64,000 nt of DNA, from contig JAEFAE010000001.1 in assembly GCA_016291135.1 (NCBI GenBank), positions 186,001-250,000 on the forward strand, given 5' to 3'. Of this stretch, positions 35,261 through 46,300 are shown piece after piece (positions within the stretch are counted from its first letter, which is position 1; the number at the start of each line of letters is the position of its first letter). Under the pieces are notes generated by a model. It was not told the DNA's origin. It ran no database searches and saw only the letters and a program-made list of their open reading frames with translations. The DNA comes from Bacteroidales bacterium. Its GTDB lineage: Bacteria; Bacteroidota; Bacteroidia; Bacteroidales; F082. Both the position numbers and the translations under genes were made by a program.

Positions 35261-36493
35261 TTGTCCGCGGAAAATCAGGGTGGTCATGCGGTCACGGTTG
35301 AAGACCTCGTTGGCTTCGGCCAGCAGGTCGTCGGCGGTGATGACCTCGATGGTGTGGATGATGTCGGGCACCGTCTCCACCGGTTCGTTCATCAGCAAGG
35401 AACGCGTGATGGCCAACAACTCACTCATCCCGTTCTCGCGGCCCAGGGCGAGCTGGCCAATCAGCTGCTGCTTGGCGTGATGCAACTGCATCGTACCCAT
35501 CTTTTGGTTACGGAGCTTATCCAACTCCTTATAAACCAGATGGACCGCCTTCTCCAAGGCATCCGGATCCACCCCCATGTACACGTTGAAAAGCCCGATG
35601 TCGGAATAGGCGTTATACTGCGACTCGATGGTATAGGCAAAGCCGTATTTCTCACGGATGTTCAGGCTGAGTCGGGAGTTCATGGCAGGACCACCGAGGA
35701 TGTTGTTCAGCAACACCATGGTGCGCTTCTTCGGATGTACGAATTCCGGCGCCAACCCACCGATCATGCAATGGCTGAGATGGTTGTTGCGTTCCATCTC
35801 CACCTTGTTGGGACGATACGAAAGGAACGGCTGACGGCGGTTCGGCACCCGATGCGCCGGACGCGCGCCGAAGAAACCCATCGCCATCTTCTGGAAATCC
35901 TTGAAGCTGATGTCGCCGATGGTGGCCAGGATCATGGAGTCGGTGCTGTAGTTGGCCTCCATGAAACGCAGGATGTCGTCGCGCCGGAAGCCCTTCACCA
36001 AGGCACTGGTGCCCAAGATGTTCCGGCCCAAGGGATGGTCCTTGAACATCGTCTCCTCAAACACATCATAGATCTCCTCGGAAGGCATGTCGAGGTAGGA
36101 GTTGATCTCATCCAGCACCACATCCTTTTCCTTTTCCAACTCGTTCTCGGGGAAGGTGGCTTGAAAAGCGATGTCCGAAAGCAGGTCCATCGCCCGTTTG
36201 TAATAGACATTCAGGAACGAAGCCTGCAGGCAGGTCTCCTCCTTGGTGGTGAAGGCGTTCAGGTCGCCCCCCACGTTGTCGAGGCAGCTCAAGATGTGAT
36301 AGGGTTTCCGGTTGTAGGTGCCCTTGAAGATGGTATGCTCGATGAAATGCGCCATACCGTTCTCCACCGCACGCTCATCACGTGAACCCGTTCCCACCAC
36401 CAGCACCAGATGGGCGATCTCGCCTTTTTTCTGCCGATGGAGCAGCCGGATGCCGTTGGGCAGGGTCGCTATGTTGTATTGTTCCGTTTCCAT
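35255..36493 (-). CDS. M16 family zinc metallopeptidase
   Basis: A 412-residue pitrilysin/processing-peptidase family protein. The inverted zinc motif HFIEH (HxxEH) is near residue 50, followed by the expected downstream glutamate region (ENELEKEKDVVLDEI), and the second half carries the inactive M16 C domain (EFVHPKKRTMVLLNNILGG). No signal peptide is visible from the chosen start at 36493, so it is probably cytoplasmic; that start follows the promoter box at 36512. The stop codon lies inside the palindrome that ends repeat copy 2. Confidence 0.92.
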   Translation of the reverse strand: METEQYNIATLPNGIRLLHRQKKGEIAHLVLVVGTGSRDERAVENGMAHFIEHTIFKGTYNRKPYHILSCLDNVGGDLNAFTTKEETCLQASFLNVYYKRAMDLLSDIAFQATFPENELEKEKDVVLDEINSYLDMPSEEIYDVFEETMFKDHPLGRNILGTSALVKGFRRDDILRFMEANYSTDSMILATIGDISFKDFQKMAMGFFGARPAHRVPNRRQPFLSYRPNKVEMERNNHLSHCMIGGLAPEFVHPKKRTMVLLNNILGGPAMNSRLSLNIREKYGFAYTIESQYNAYSDIGLFNVYMGVDPDALEKAVHLVYKELDKLRNQKMGTMQLHHAKQQLIGQLALGRENGMSELLAITRSLLMNEPVETVPDIIHTIEVITADDLLAEANEVFNRDRMTTLIFRGQR

Positions 36494-36511
36494 ATTCGAT
36501 AAAAAACGCGG

Positions 36512-36519
36512 CAAAGGTA
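36512..36519 (-). promoter_or_regulatory. -7 box for the M16 peptidase gene
   Basis: TACCTTTG on the minus strand, 18 bases before the ATG at 36493. Confidence 0.65.
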
Positions 36520-36541
36520 CGAAGTTCATACGATTAATTCG

Positions 36542-36549
36542 TATCTTTG
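36542..36549 (+). promoter_or_regulatory. -7 box for the outer-membrane protein/waaA operon
   Basis: TATCTTTG, 31 bases before the ATG at 36581 and 22 bases from the divergent M16 box. Confidence 0.65.
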
Positions 36550-36580
36550 CGTTCTTTAAAAACAAAACAACCCTCAGACC

Positions 36581-37396
36581 ATGAAAAGAGGCCTCCTCCT
36601 ACTTCTGCTCGCCTTGCTGACCGGAACCGCCGCTTTCAGCCAAGCCAAGCTGCGCGACATCCAGCATGAGATCGTCCCCACGACGCTCTTCCAGTTCACC
36701 TACGCCGCCCAGCTGCCCGGCATGGACACCCGTGCCGACTATGGTTTCACCAACACCATCGGAGGCAGCGTGATCTATAAGACCGACCATAACTGGCTGT
36801 TCACCGCCAACGGCAACTTCATCTTCGGCGACCGCATCAAGGGTAGCCGGACCGACATCCTCGGCGAAGGCATCACCACCATCGACGGCGACGTGATCGG
36901 CGGCGGCGGACTGCCCTCTTCGTTGGCTTTCTTCCAACGGGGACTCCATTTTCAGGCAGAGGTGGGCAAGCTCATCCCCTACGCACCCAACCCCAACAGC
37001 GGTTTCTTCGTGCAGTTCGGCATCGGCTACCTGTACAACCGCATCCGCATCGACTATCAGATCGAGGCACAGAACGACCCCTATCCGCTCATGGGCGACT
37101 TTCAATACGGTTATGACCAGATGCGTGGCGGCCCCGCCCTCCATGCCGAAGCCGGCTACCTGCTGATGAGCAGCTCCAAGCTGTACAACTTCACTGTGTC
37201 GCTGGAGGCCACCTACGCCCGGAGCCGACACCTGAGAGACTACGACTTCCGGGTGTATTTCGACGAGGCGGGAGAGCCCCATCCCATGGGCTATAACGAC
37301 AAGAGCAAACGCTTCAACGACTTTTACTATGGCATCCGTGTGAGCTGGATGTTCCCCACCTACCAGCGGAAGCCGGAACAATACTACTACAATTAA
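36581..37396 (+). CDS. Predicted outer-membrane protein of unknown function
   Basis: A 271-residue protein with a signal peptide (MKRGLLLLLLALLTGTAAFSQ). Alternating-strand segments (FIFGDRIKG, FFVQFGIGYLYNRIRIDYQI, YYGIRVSWMFPTY) suggest a small beta-barrel. It immediately precedes waaA (3-base gap), which suggests a link to lipopolysaccharide or envelope assembly, but no function is established here. Confidence 0.72.
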   Translation: MKRGLLLLLLALLTGTAAFSQAKLRDIQHEIVPTTLFQFTYAAQLPGMDTRADYGFTNTIGGSVIYKTDHNWLFTANGNFIFGDRIKGSRTDILGEGITTIDGDVIGGGGLPSSLAFFQRGLHFQAEVGKLIPYAPNPNSGFFVQFGIGYLYNRIRIDYQIEAQNDPYPLMGDFQYGYDQMRGGPALHAEAGYLLMSSSKLYNFTVSLEATYARSRHLRDYDFRVYFDEAGEPHPMGYNDKSKRFNDFYYGIRVSWMFPTYQRKPEQYYYN

Positions 37397-37399
37397 GGC

Positions 37400-38674
37400 A
37401 TGAGGGGACTTTATACCCTAGCGGTGAAAGCCTACGCCGCGGCCGTGAGGGCCGCGGCGTGGCTCGGCCATCCCAAGGCACGCCTCTGGGCGGAAGGCCG
37501 CCGGCCCACCGCCCAGGGACAAGCCCACCCCGTTTCCACCGACCCCAAAACCCAGACGGGCACCGCCGAACACTGGGTGTGGTTCCATGCCGCCTCGCTG
37601 GGCGAGTTTGAGCAGGGCCGTCCCCTGATCGAGGCCCTCAAGGCCCAGCACCCTGGGCTCAAGGTGTGCCTGAGCTTCTTCTCCCCTTCCGGATACGAGG
37701 TCAGGAAAGACTATCCCCTGGCCGACGAGGTATGCTACCTCCCTGTCGACACGCCCCGCAACGCACACGCATGGGTGCAGCGCCATCCCTACGTCGCCGC
37801 CTTCTTCATCAAATACGAGTTCTGGTTCAACTACATGCAGGCTCTCCATGAGGCGGGGATTCCGTTGTACTACGTCTCGCTGCTGCTCCGGCCCCAGCAG
37901 TATTTCTTCCGTTGGTATGGCGGCTGGTTCCGCAAGCAGCTGGAGCTGGTCTCCCATTTCTTCGTCCAAGACGAGGCCACGTTGGAACTGCTCAAGGGCA
38001 TCGGCTTCAACAACGCCACCGTCTGCGGCGACACCCGTTTCGACCGGGTGGCAGCCATCGCCCGCCAGGCGATGCCCTTCCCCGAGGTGGAGGACTTCCT
38101 GCAAGGACGTCACTGCATCGTCGCAGGAAGCACCTGGCCGCCCGACGAGAAGCTGCTGATCCCCTACATCGAGCGGCTGCCCGACGACTACTGCATGATC
38201 CTGGCACCCCACGACGTCGGAGAACACCACGTCAAACAGATCACGGAACAACTGCGCCAGACGCTGAGCGACGACTTCCAACGCTACACCGACCTCCATC
38301 CGGAGCGCAAGGGCCGGGTGTTGGTGCTCGACACCATCGGCATCCTGTCGCAGCTCTACCAATATGCCCGTTTCGTGTATATCGGAGGCGGCTTCGGCGC
38401 CAACATCCACAACATCCAGGAGCCTGTCACCTTCGGCTGTCCCGTGGTGTTCGGCCCCCGCCACAAGACCTTCAAGGAAGCCGTCGACCTGGCCGCCTTG
38501 GGAGGCGCCTTCCCCATCGACAGCCAAGCGGCGTTGGATCAGGTGTTCGACCGCTTGGTCCACGACGAGCCCTTCCGGCAGAAGGCTTCCGCCGTCTGCC
38601 GCGACTACCTGGCCACCCAGCTGGGTGCCACCCAAAAAATCATGGATCGGATTACATCCACTTTCTCCGCTTGA
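37400..38674 (+). CDS. waaA: 3-deoxy-D-manno-octulosonic acid (Kdo) transferase
   Basis: Inner-membrane glycosyltransferase (GT30) that adds Kdo to lipid A precursors. The N-terminal catalytic motif HAASLGEFEQGRPLIEAL carries the conserved Glu; FFIKYEFWFNY and the C-terminal donor-site region IGGGFGANIHNIQEPVTFGCPV are present. The length of 424 residues is standard. Its last 23 bases overlap the 3' end of corA on the other strand, so the two genes converge tail to tail without a terminator. Confidence 0.94.
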   Translation: MRGLYTLAVKAYAAAVRAAAWLGHPKARLWAEGRRPTAQGQAHPVSTDPKTQTGTAEHWVWFHAASLGEFEQGRPLIEALKAQHPGLKVCLSFFSPSGYEVRKDYPLADEVCYLPVDTPRNAHAWVQRHPYVAAFFIKYEFWFNYMQALHEAGIPLYYVSLLLRPQQYFFRWYGGWFRKQLELVSHFFVQDEATLELLKGIGFNNATVCGDTRFDRVAAIARQAMPFPEVEDFLQGRHCIVAGSTWPPDEKLLIPYIERLPDDYCMILAPHDVGEHHVKQITEQLRQTLSDDFQRYTDLHPERKGRVLVLDTIGILSQLYQYARFVYIGGGFGANIHNIQEPVTFGCPVVFGPRHKTFKEAVDLAALGGAFPIDSQAALDQVFDRLVHDEPFRQKASAVCRDYLATQLGATQKIMDRITSTFSA

Positions 38675-39569
38675 AGACGATGATGAACACGACGCCCACC
38701 AGCGCCATCAGCACCAACAGCCCATAGAAGGCCCAGGCCTTGTCTTGGAACGGCAGTTCCACATTCATGCCGTACAGTCCGGTGATGAAGGTCAACGGAA
38801 GGATGATCGACGAGATGATGGTGAGGATCTTCATCGTGTCGTTGGTCTTGTTGGTCTGCATCGAATCGAACGTCTGCGAAAGGCCCTCGATCAACTCCTC
38901 GTAGTCCTCGGTCATATCCCATACCTTCTGGTAGTAGTCGAGGATGTTGCCCCAGTAGTCTTCCATGTACTCGATGTCTTCGGTGAAGCCCCGGATCTTG
39001 CCGTTCTCGAACATCTGGAACAGACGGAGCTGCGGCTTGAAGATGGTGTTGATCAGGATGAGGTTCTTACGGGTGACGGAGATGCGTTCGATGATGCGGT
39101 CCTGCTTCTCCTGCAACAGCTCCCGGTTGATCAGTTCCACGTCGAGCCCCACCTTGCGTAGCAAGTAGACTGACTCGGTGATCAGTTTCTCCAGGATGCG
39201 GTACAACAGCTTGTCGGAACTCTCGATGCTGACTTCCTCTTCGTTTTGAATCTTTTCCTCATATTCGGAGAAGAGCTGCGACACACCCCATGGATTCTTT
39301 TCGATGGAGATAATGTAGTTCTTACCCCAGAACAGTTTCACTTCCTTGATCTTCACGAATTTGTTCTGACGGTCGAAGTTCGGAAAATGCAGGATGAGGA
39401 AGTAATAGTCGTCGTAGATATCGATCTTGGGACGTTGGTTGGCCGATTTACAGTCTTCGATGTCGAGGGGGTGGAAATGGAAACGGTCTTTGAGAAACTC
39501 AAAGTCCTCCTCGCTCGGGTTGTTCAGGTGGCGCCACGTGATGTCGCCTATTTTGAGACTGTTGATCAT
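38652..39569 (-). CDS. corA: CorA family magnesium/cobalt transporter
   Basis: A 305-residue inner-membrane divalent-cation channel. A long cytoplasmic funnel with helices rich in charged residues is followed by two C-terminal membrane helices. The family signature YGMN (in FITGLYGMNVELP) ends the first helix, and the chain finishes with the basic KRRKWM. The ATG at 39569 is preferred over the one ten codons upstream, which lies at the promoter box. The gene ends inside the waaA coding region. Confidence 0.93.
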   Translation of the reverse strand: MINSLKIGDITWRHLNNPSEEDFEFLKDRFHFHPLDIEDCKSANQRPKIDIYDDYYFLILHFPNFDRQNKFVKIKEVKLFWGKNYIISIEKNPWGVSQLFSEYEEKIQNEEEVSIESSDKLLYRILEKLITESVYLLRKVGLDVELINRELLQEKQDRIIERISVTRKNLILINTIFKPQLRLFQMFENGKIRGFTEDIEYMEDYWGNILDYYQKVWDMTEDYEELIEGLSQTFDSMQTNKTNDTMKILTIISSIILPLTFITGLYGMNVELPFQDKAWAFYGLLVLMALVGVVFIIVFKRRKWM

Positions 39570-39596
39570 GACCGTTCCCCGTGTTTTTTGCCGTTG

Positions 39597-39604
39597 CAAA
39601 ACTA
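39597..39604 (-). promoter_or_regulatory. -7 box for corA
   Basis: TAGTTTTG on the minus strand, 27 bases before the ATG at 39569. Confidence 0.6.
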
Positions 39605-39671
39605 AACAAAAAAATTTGAAAAAAAAGACTTATTTGTGAAAAAAAACGGGCTCGGATTGCAAGCAAGTTAT

Positions 39672-39679
39672 TATCTTTG
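39672..39679 (+). promoter_or_regulatory. -7 box for ruvA-sov
   Basis: TATCTTTG, 23 bases before the ruvA ATG. Confidence 0.66.
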
Positions 39680-39702
39680 CAGTTTGAATCAGAGCACACC
39701 GC

Positions 39703-40284
39703 ATGTACGCTTTCATTTCCGGCACCATCGCCGCCATCACCCCCGCCTACGCCATCCTCGAAAACAATGGCATCGGGTACTTCGTGAACATCACAGTCAA
39801 CACCTTCACCGCCATCGGCGAACAGGAGCGGGTGAAGCTTTACACCCACCTGCAGATCCTCGAAGACGCCCACAACCTCTTTGGCTTCTACACCGAAAAG
39901 GAGCGCGACCTCTTCGAGATGCTGATCACCGTGAGCGGCGTGGGATGCAACACCGCCCGGCTGCTGCTGTCTTCGTTGACCGTCAACGAGCTCAGCACCG
40001 CCATCGCCAACGAGGATTTCAAGACCATCCAGCAGGTCAAGGGCATCGGCACCAAGACCGCCCAACGCATCGTGGTCGACCTCAAGGACAAAGTGAAGAA
40101 GACCGAATTCACCGAAGAAATCGTGGAGACGGTGGACAATACCGTCAAGACGGAAGCGTTATCTGCATTGATGATCCTGGGATTCAGCAAAGGTCCTGCC
40201 GGCAAGGTGCTCGACAAGCTGCTTGGCAAGACGCCCGACGCCTCGGTCGAGGTGTTGATCCGCGAAGCCCTCAAACTATTGTAA
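39703..40284 (+). CDS. ruvA: Holliday junction binding protein RuvA
   Basis: Tetrameric junction-binding subunit that loads RuvB. Three domains are seen in 193 residues: OB fold (MYAFISGTIAAITPAYAIL), two helix-hairpin-helix motifs (LITVSGVGCNTARLLL and IQQVKGIGTKTAQRIVVDL), and the flexible C-terminal RuvB-binding domain (KTEALSALMILGFSKGPAGK). It is transcribed ahead of sov with a 38-base gap; ruvA next to sprA/sov is, as I recall, a recurrent arrangement in Bacteroidetes. Confidence 0.96.
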   Translation: MYAFISGTIAAITPAYAILENNGIGYFVNITVNTFTAIGEQERVKLYTHLQILEDAHNLFGFYTEKERDLFEMLITVSGVGCNTARLLLSSLTVNELSTAIANEDFKTIQQVKGIGTKTAQRIVVDLKDKVKKTEFTEEIVETVDNTVKTEALSALMILGFSKGPAGKVLDKLLGKTPDASVEVLIREALKLL

Positions 40285-40322
40285 ACCCCAAAAAGCAACC
40301 TTCATTGACCTTGAAAGCCACG

Positions 40323-43300
40323 ATGAAACGATATATCGTCCTGACCCTTTTCCTGGCCCTCCTCCTTCCGGGACGGGCACAACAGCACGACACCTTGCGA
40401 CCGGTGTACCCCATCCCCATCAACACCGGCGACCCCAACCAACAGCTGTACAACCAGTCGCCGCTGTATTTCCAGGATCCCTCCAACATCACCCACGAGG
40501 TTGAGTACGACCCCCTCACCGGGCAATACACCTTCAAGCACAAGATCGGCGACTTCGAATACATGCCGCCCGTCACGATGTCGCAACAGGAATATTTCAA
40601 CTACAAGAACCGGCAAGGCGTGATGGACTACTGGAAGGAACGCCGCAAGTCGAACGCGCGCTCCACCACCAACGGCAACTCCATCATCCCGCCCATGTAC
40701 ATCGGCGGCGAGGCTTTTGACCTGATCTTCGGCAGCAACACCGTCGACATCCGGCCCCAAGGCTCGGTCGACCTCACCTTCGGCATCAAGCACAACTACC
40801 GCGGCGACCCCTCCATGACGCGCCAGACGGTGACCAACTTCGACTTCGACCAGGACATCCAGATGAACGTCATCGCCAAGATCGGCGACAAGATCAACTT
40901 CAACATCAACAAGAACACCCGGGCCACCTTCAACTACGAGGACCTGATGAAGCTGAAGTACGAAGGCAAGGAAGACGAGATCATCCAGCTGCTTGAGGCG
41001 GGCGACGTGAGCTTCCCCCTCAACAGCACGCTCATCACCGGTACCCAACGCCTGTTCGGTCTCAAGTCGAAACTCAAGTTCGGCAAGACCACCGTCTCTT
41101 CGGTGGTTTCCTATCAGGAGAGCGAGTCGCGCAACATCGCCGTGCAAGGGGGCGCCCAAACCAACGAGTTCGACATCTCCTGCCTCGACTACGAGGAAAA
41201 CCGCCACTTCTTCCTGAGCCAGTACTTCAGGGAGCAGTACGAGGCCGCGCTGTCCACCTTGCCCACCGTCACCTCCAGCATCAACATCACCAAGATCGAG
41301 GTGTGGGTGACCAACACCAACTCCACTACCCAAGACACACGTAACATTCTGGCACTCACCGATGTAGCTGAAGGAAAGAACGAATGGATCTATAACAGCG
41401 AAATCGCGCCGGCCAACACCACGGTCATCTATCCCCGCAACGGCGCCAACGACCTCCTGACCCGGATCGACACTTCCCAGATCCGTAGCATCAGCTCGGT
41501 GACGAACTACATGTCGGGCGACCCGTTGCGCATCGGAAAGCAAGGTTACATGACCTCCGGACGCGACTTCGAGAAGATCGAGAACGCCCGCCGTCTGAGC
41601 ACCACGGAATACTCCCTGAACTCCAAGTTGGGTTTCATCTCGCTGAATGTGAACCTGAACTCCAACCAGACCCTGGCGGTGGCTTACCAGTATACCATCG
41701 TGGGCAGCGACCAGGTCTATCAAGTGGGTGAGTTCTCCGACCAAGGCGTCAACGCCCCGCAGGTGTTGGTGGCCAAGCTGCTGCGCGGCACCACGGTGAA
41801 CACCTCCATGCCCATCTGGAACCTGATGATGAAGAACGTGTACAACATCAAGGCCTACCAGATCAGCTCGTCCGACTTCATGCTGAACATCTTCTACAAC
41901 GGCAACTCCAACAGCACGCCGATGGGCTATTTCACCGAAGGTCCTGAAGACGTCAAGGGCGTGTCGCTGCTGCACCTACTCGGACTCGACAACCTGACCC
42001 AGCAGAACAACCCCATCCCCGGTGGCGACGGCGTGTTCGACTTCATCAACGGGGCGCACACCTCCGGCGGTACCATCAACTCCTCCAACGGACGCATCTA
42101 CTTCCCCGTGCTGGAGCCCTTCGGAAGCCACCTCCGCCGCATCTTCGCCGACGACATCGAGCTGGCCAACAAATACGCCTTCGACTCCCTCTATACCACC
42201 ACCAAGACCGCGGCCGAACAGTTCTCCGAAAAGAACAAGTTCGCCCTGCACGGCTTCTACTCCTCCCAGTCGGGCAGCGAGATCAGCCTGAATGCGATGA
42301 ATGTGGCGCAAGGCTCGGTGACCGTGACTGCAGGCGGACGCACCCTCATCGAAAACGTGGACTACACCGTCGACTACACCCTGGGCCGCGTGAACATCAT
42401 CAACGAAGGCATCCTCAACTCGGGCACCCCCATCAACATCTCCCTGGAGAGCAACTCCGGCTTCAGCGCCATGAAGAAGACCTTCCTGGGATCCCGCATC
42501 GAACATGAGTTCAACCCCGACTTCAGGGTGGGTGGGACCATCCTCTACCTGGGCGAACGTTCCTATACGCAGAAGATCAACTACGGCGAGGAAGCCATCT
42601 CCAATACCATCTACGGCTTCGACCTCAGTTACCATACCGAGGCCCGCTGGCTGACCAACTTCATCGACAAGCTGCCCGGCATCAGCACCAAGGCACCTTC
42701 GCGCATCAACTTCGATGGCGAATTCGCCCGGTTCATCCCCGGCCTCTCCCGGTCGGCCAGTGAGCGGGGCACCTCCTACATCGACGACTTCGAAGGCGCC
42801 AAGTCGACCATCGACCTGAGGCTCTACAGCAACTGGCACCTCGCCAGCACGCCCCAGCACCAATACGGCCTGTTCCCCGAGGCCGGCGCCGATACCGGAC
42901 TCGAGTACGGCAAGAACAGGGCCAAGCTCGCCTGGTACACCATCGACCACAACGTGTTCTACGACCGCAACACCACCATCCGGCCGAAGAACATCACCAC
43001 CGACGAACTCTCCAAGCACAGCGTCCGTCAGGTGCTCGAGAACGAGATCTTCCCGAACAAGGACATCCAGGCGGGCACCCCGACCAACATCAACGTGCTC
43101 AACGTGGCCTATTACCCCGAAGAGCGCGGACCCTACAACTTCGACGTCGCTCCCGGTCCCTACTCCTACGGTATCAACGAGGAGGGCGCCCTGAACAACC
43201 CCGGAAGCCGTTGGGCCGGTATGATGCGGCGGATGGAGACCACCGACTTCGAGGCCACCAACATCGAATACATCGAGTTCTGGCTGATGGACCCCTTCAT

Positions 43301-46300
43301 CGACGAGGAATACGCCAACAACCCCGGCAAGCTGTACTTCAACCTGGGTGACATCTCGGAAGACGTGCTCCGCGACGGACGCAAGTTCTACGAGAACGGC
43401 ATGCCCGAAAACGAAAACGTAGCCAATGTGGACACCACCATCTGGGGTCGCGTGCCCATCATGCAAGACCTCGTCGGCACCTTCAGCACCAACCCCGACG
43501 CCCGCCAATACCAGGACATCGGCTTCGACGGCTTGCGCGACGACGACGAGCGCAGCTTCTTCCAAGACCCCTACCTGAGTCCCATCCGCGACTACTACGG
43601 CGAGGAATCGGCCGCCTACCAGAAGGCCTTGGAAGATCCTTCGGGCGACAACTACCACTACTTCAGGTCGTCGGAATGGAACAACGACGAGCTGCACAAG
43701 AGCATCCTCGAACGTTACAAGAACTACAACGGCGTGGAAGGCAACTCGCCCTCCGAATCGCAACGGGTGGAGACCTACCCCACCAGCAACACCACGCTGC
43801 CCGACGGCGAAGACATGAACTCCGACAACACGCTGAGCGAGTCGGAGCGTTACTACCAATATGAGATCGACCTCGACCCCAGTAAGATGGTGGTCGGACA
43901 GAACCACATCGCCGACGTGTTCGAGGCCAGCAACATCACCCTGGCCAACGGACAGAAGACCAACGTGAAATGGTACCAGTTCCGCATCCCGATCAAGCAG
44001 CCCGACCGCGTGATCGGCCATATCGAGGACTACACCTCCATCCGCTTCATGAGAATGTTCCTTCGCGACTTCCAGCGTCCCATCGTATTGCGTTTCGCCA
44101 CCCTGAACCTGGTGAAGGGCGAATGGAGAACCTACAGCCAGAGCATCCAAGCTCCCGGCGAATACCAGCCCAACGACCAAGCCAACAACACCAAGCTCGA
44201 CGTGTCGGCGGTGAACCTCGAAGAGAACGGCCGCCGTTCGCCCGTCCCGTACGTCATCCCGCCCGGCATCAAGCAAGAGCAGATGGTCGGTACCACGGCC
44301 GTGACCAAACTCAACGAGCAGTCGCTGCAGATGACCATCCAGAACCTGGTGGACGGTGACGGCCGTGCGGTGTACAAGACCGCCGACTTCGACCTGCGGC
44401 AGTACAAATACCTCAAGATGTTCGTCCATGCCGAGAAGGCGCACGAAGAAGACCGTCTCGAAGACCAGGACCTCACCCTCTTCATGCGTTTGGGAACCGA
44501 CTTCACCGAGAACTACTATGAATACGAGATCCCGCTGAAGATGACGCCCTGGTATACGGCTTACACCAACAAAGACGTGATCTGGCCGGAGATCAACAAC
44601 ATCGAGATCGAGCTCGAAGACCTGGTGACCGTCAAGGCCAACCGCAACGCCGCCATGAACCGCCCGGGAAGCAACGTACGCTTGAATTTCATCTATTCCG
44701 AACGCTTCCGCAAGGGCACGGTCGACAACCAAGACTACTTCCACACCATCAAGGTGATCGGTAACCCGACCATCAGCGACGTGGAGGCCATCATGATCGG
44801 CGTCCGCAACCCGAAACGCCAACAGCTTGACGGCCATGACGACGGTGAGCCCAAGAGCGCCGTGATCTGGATCAACGAGCTCCGTTTGACCGACCTCAGC
44901 AGCAATGGAGGCTATGCCGGCACCGGCCGTGTGGAAGCCACCCTGGCCGACTTGGGTCGCGTGGTCGTGAGCGGGTCATACAGCTCAGGAGGCTTCGCCG
45001 CCCTCGACAGCGACATCATCGACAACACCTTCGAGGCCCACTCCCAGTTCAGCGTCTCCACCGACCTGCAACTCGGCAAATTCGTGGAGAACACCGGACT
45101 GAAGGTGCCGCTCCACATCGACTACGGCAAGAACGTCACCACCCCGATGTACAACCCCTACGATCCCGACATCAAGCTCAACGACGCACTCGCCATGATG
45201 CCCAGCCAGAAGGAACGCGACTCGCTGACGGCCATCGTCCACAACATGACGCAATTCAAGAACATCAACTTGATGAACGTGCGCAAGGAACGGGTGGCCA
45301 AGAAGAACAAGAGAAGCGACGACAAGTCACAAGACCCGGGAACCTCCAACCGGAGGGATCCGAACAACATGAGCCGCGGCGGCAACATGCCTACCGTTCA
45401 CATCTACGACATCGAGAACTTCAACTTCTCGTTCGCCTACAGCGAGACCAATCAGGAGAACACCGACATCGAATACTTCAACGTGAAGACCTACCGGGGA
45501 AGCCTGGGATACAACTACGTGGGCAACCCGAAGAACGTCGCCCCCTTCGCCTCGAAGAAATGGGCCTCCAAGTCGTACCTCGCCCTGATCAAGGACTTCA
45601 ACTTCTACTACCTGCCCAAGAGCATGTCGTTCAACACGGAGATGTACCGCTACTACTCGGAGAAGCTGATGCGCAACAAGAGCGGCGGCGAGATCATCAT
45701 CAACCCGACCTACTCCAAGCAATGGGACTGGAACCGCAACTACCAGTTCCGGTACGACCTGACCCGTGGCCTGAACCTGGACTATTCCGCCGAAGCCCAA
45801 GCCTACATCTACGAGCCCGCCGGTCATCCCGACCAGGGCACCGCCGAGTGGACGATGTACCAGGATACCATCAAGAACGAGTTGCGGCACCTGGGCTCCA
45901 TGTCGCGCTTCCACCAAACGGTCAACGTCAACTATACCGTCCCGATCAACAAGCTGCCGCTGCTCAACTGGGTCACTGCCAGTGCCTCCTACCAAGGCCA
46001 GTACTTCTGGACCGCCTCGGCCCAATCCATCCAGTCGCGCCTGGGCAACACGATCGAGAACACCCATTCCATCCAAGGCAACGCCACCCTCGACTTCACC
46101 AAGATCTACAACAGCGTTCCTTACCTGAAGAAGCTCAACGCTCCCGCAAGCAGGCGAGGCAACAACCAACGGGGCAAGGACGCCAAGGGCAAAGACACGA
46201 AGAAGGGCAAGGACGACAACAAGGGTCAGGTGTCGGACAGCACGACCATGAAATCGAGCGTCAACGTCGGCAAGGTACTGCTCGACGGCGGACTGAAGAT

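Noticed and set aside
39636-40322. In-frame extension of sov upstream by 229 codons
   Set aside because: It overlaps ruvA in another frame, has a Pro/Arg/His-rich nonsense composition, and the signal peptide begins at 40323.
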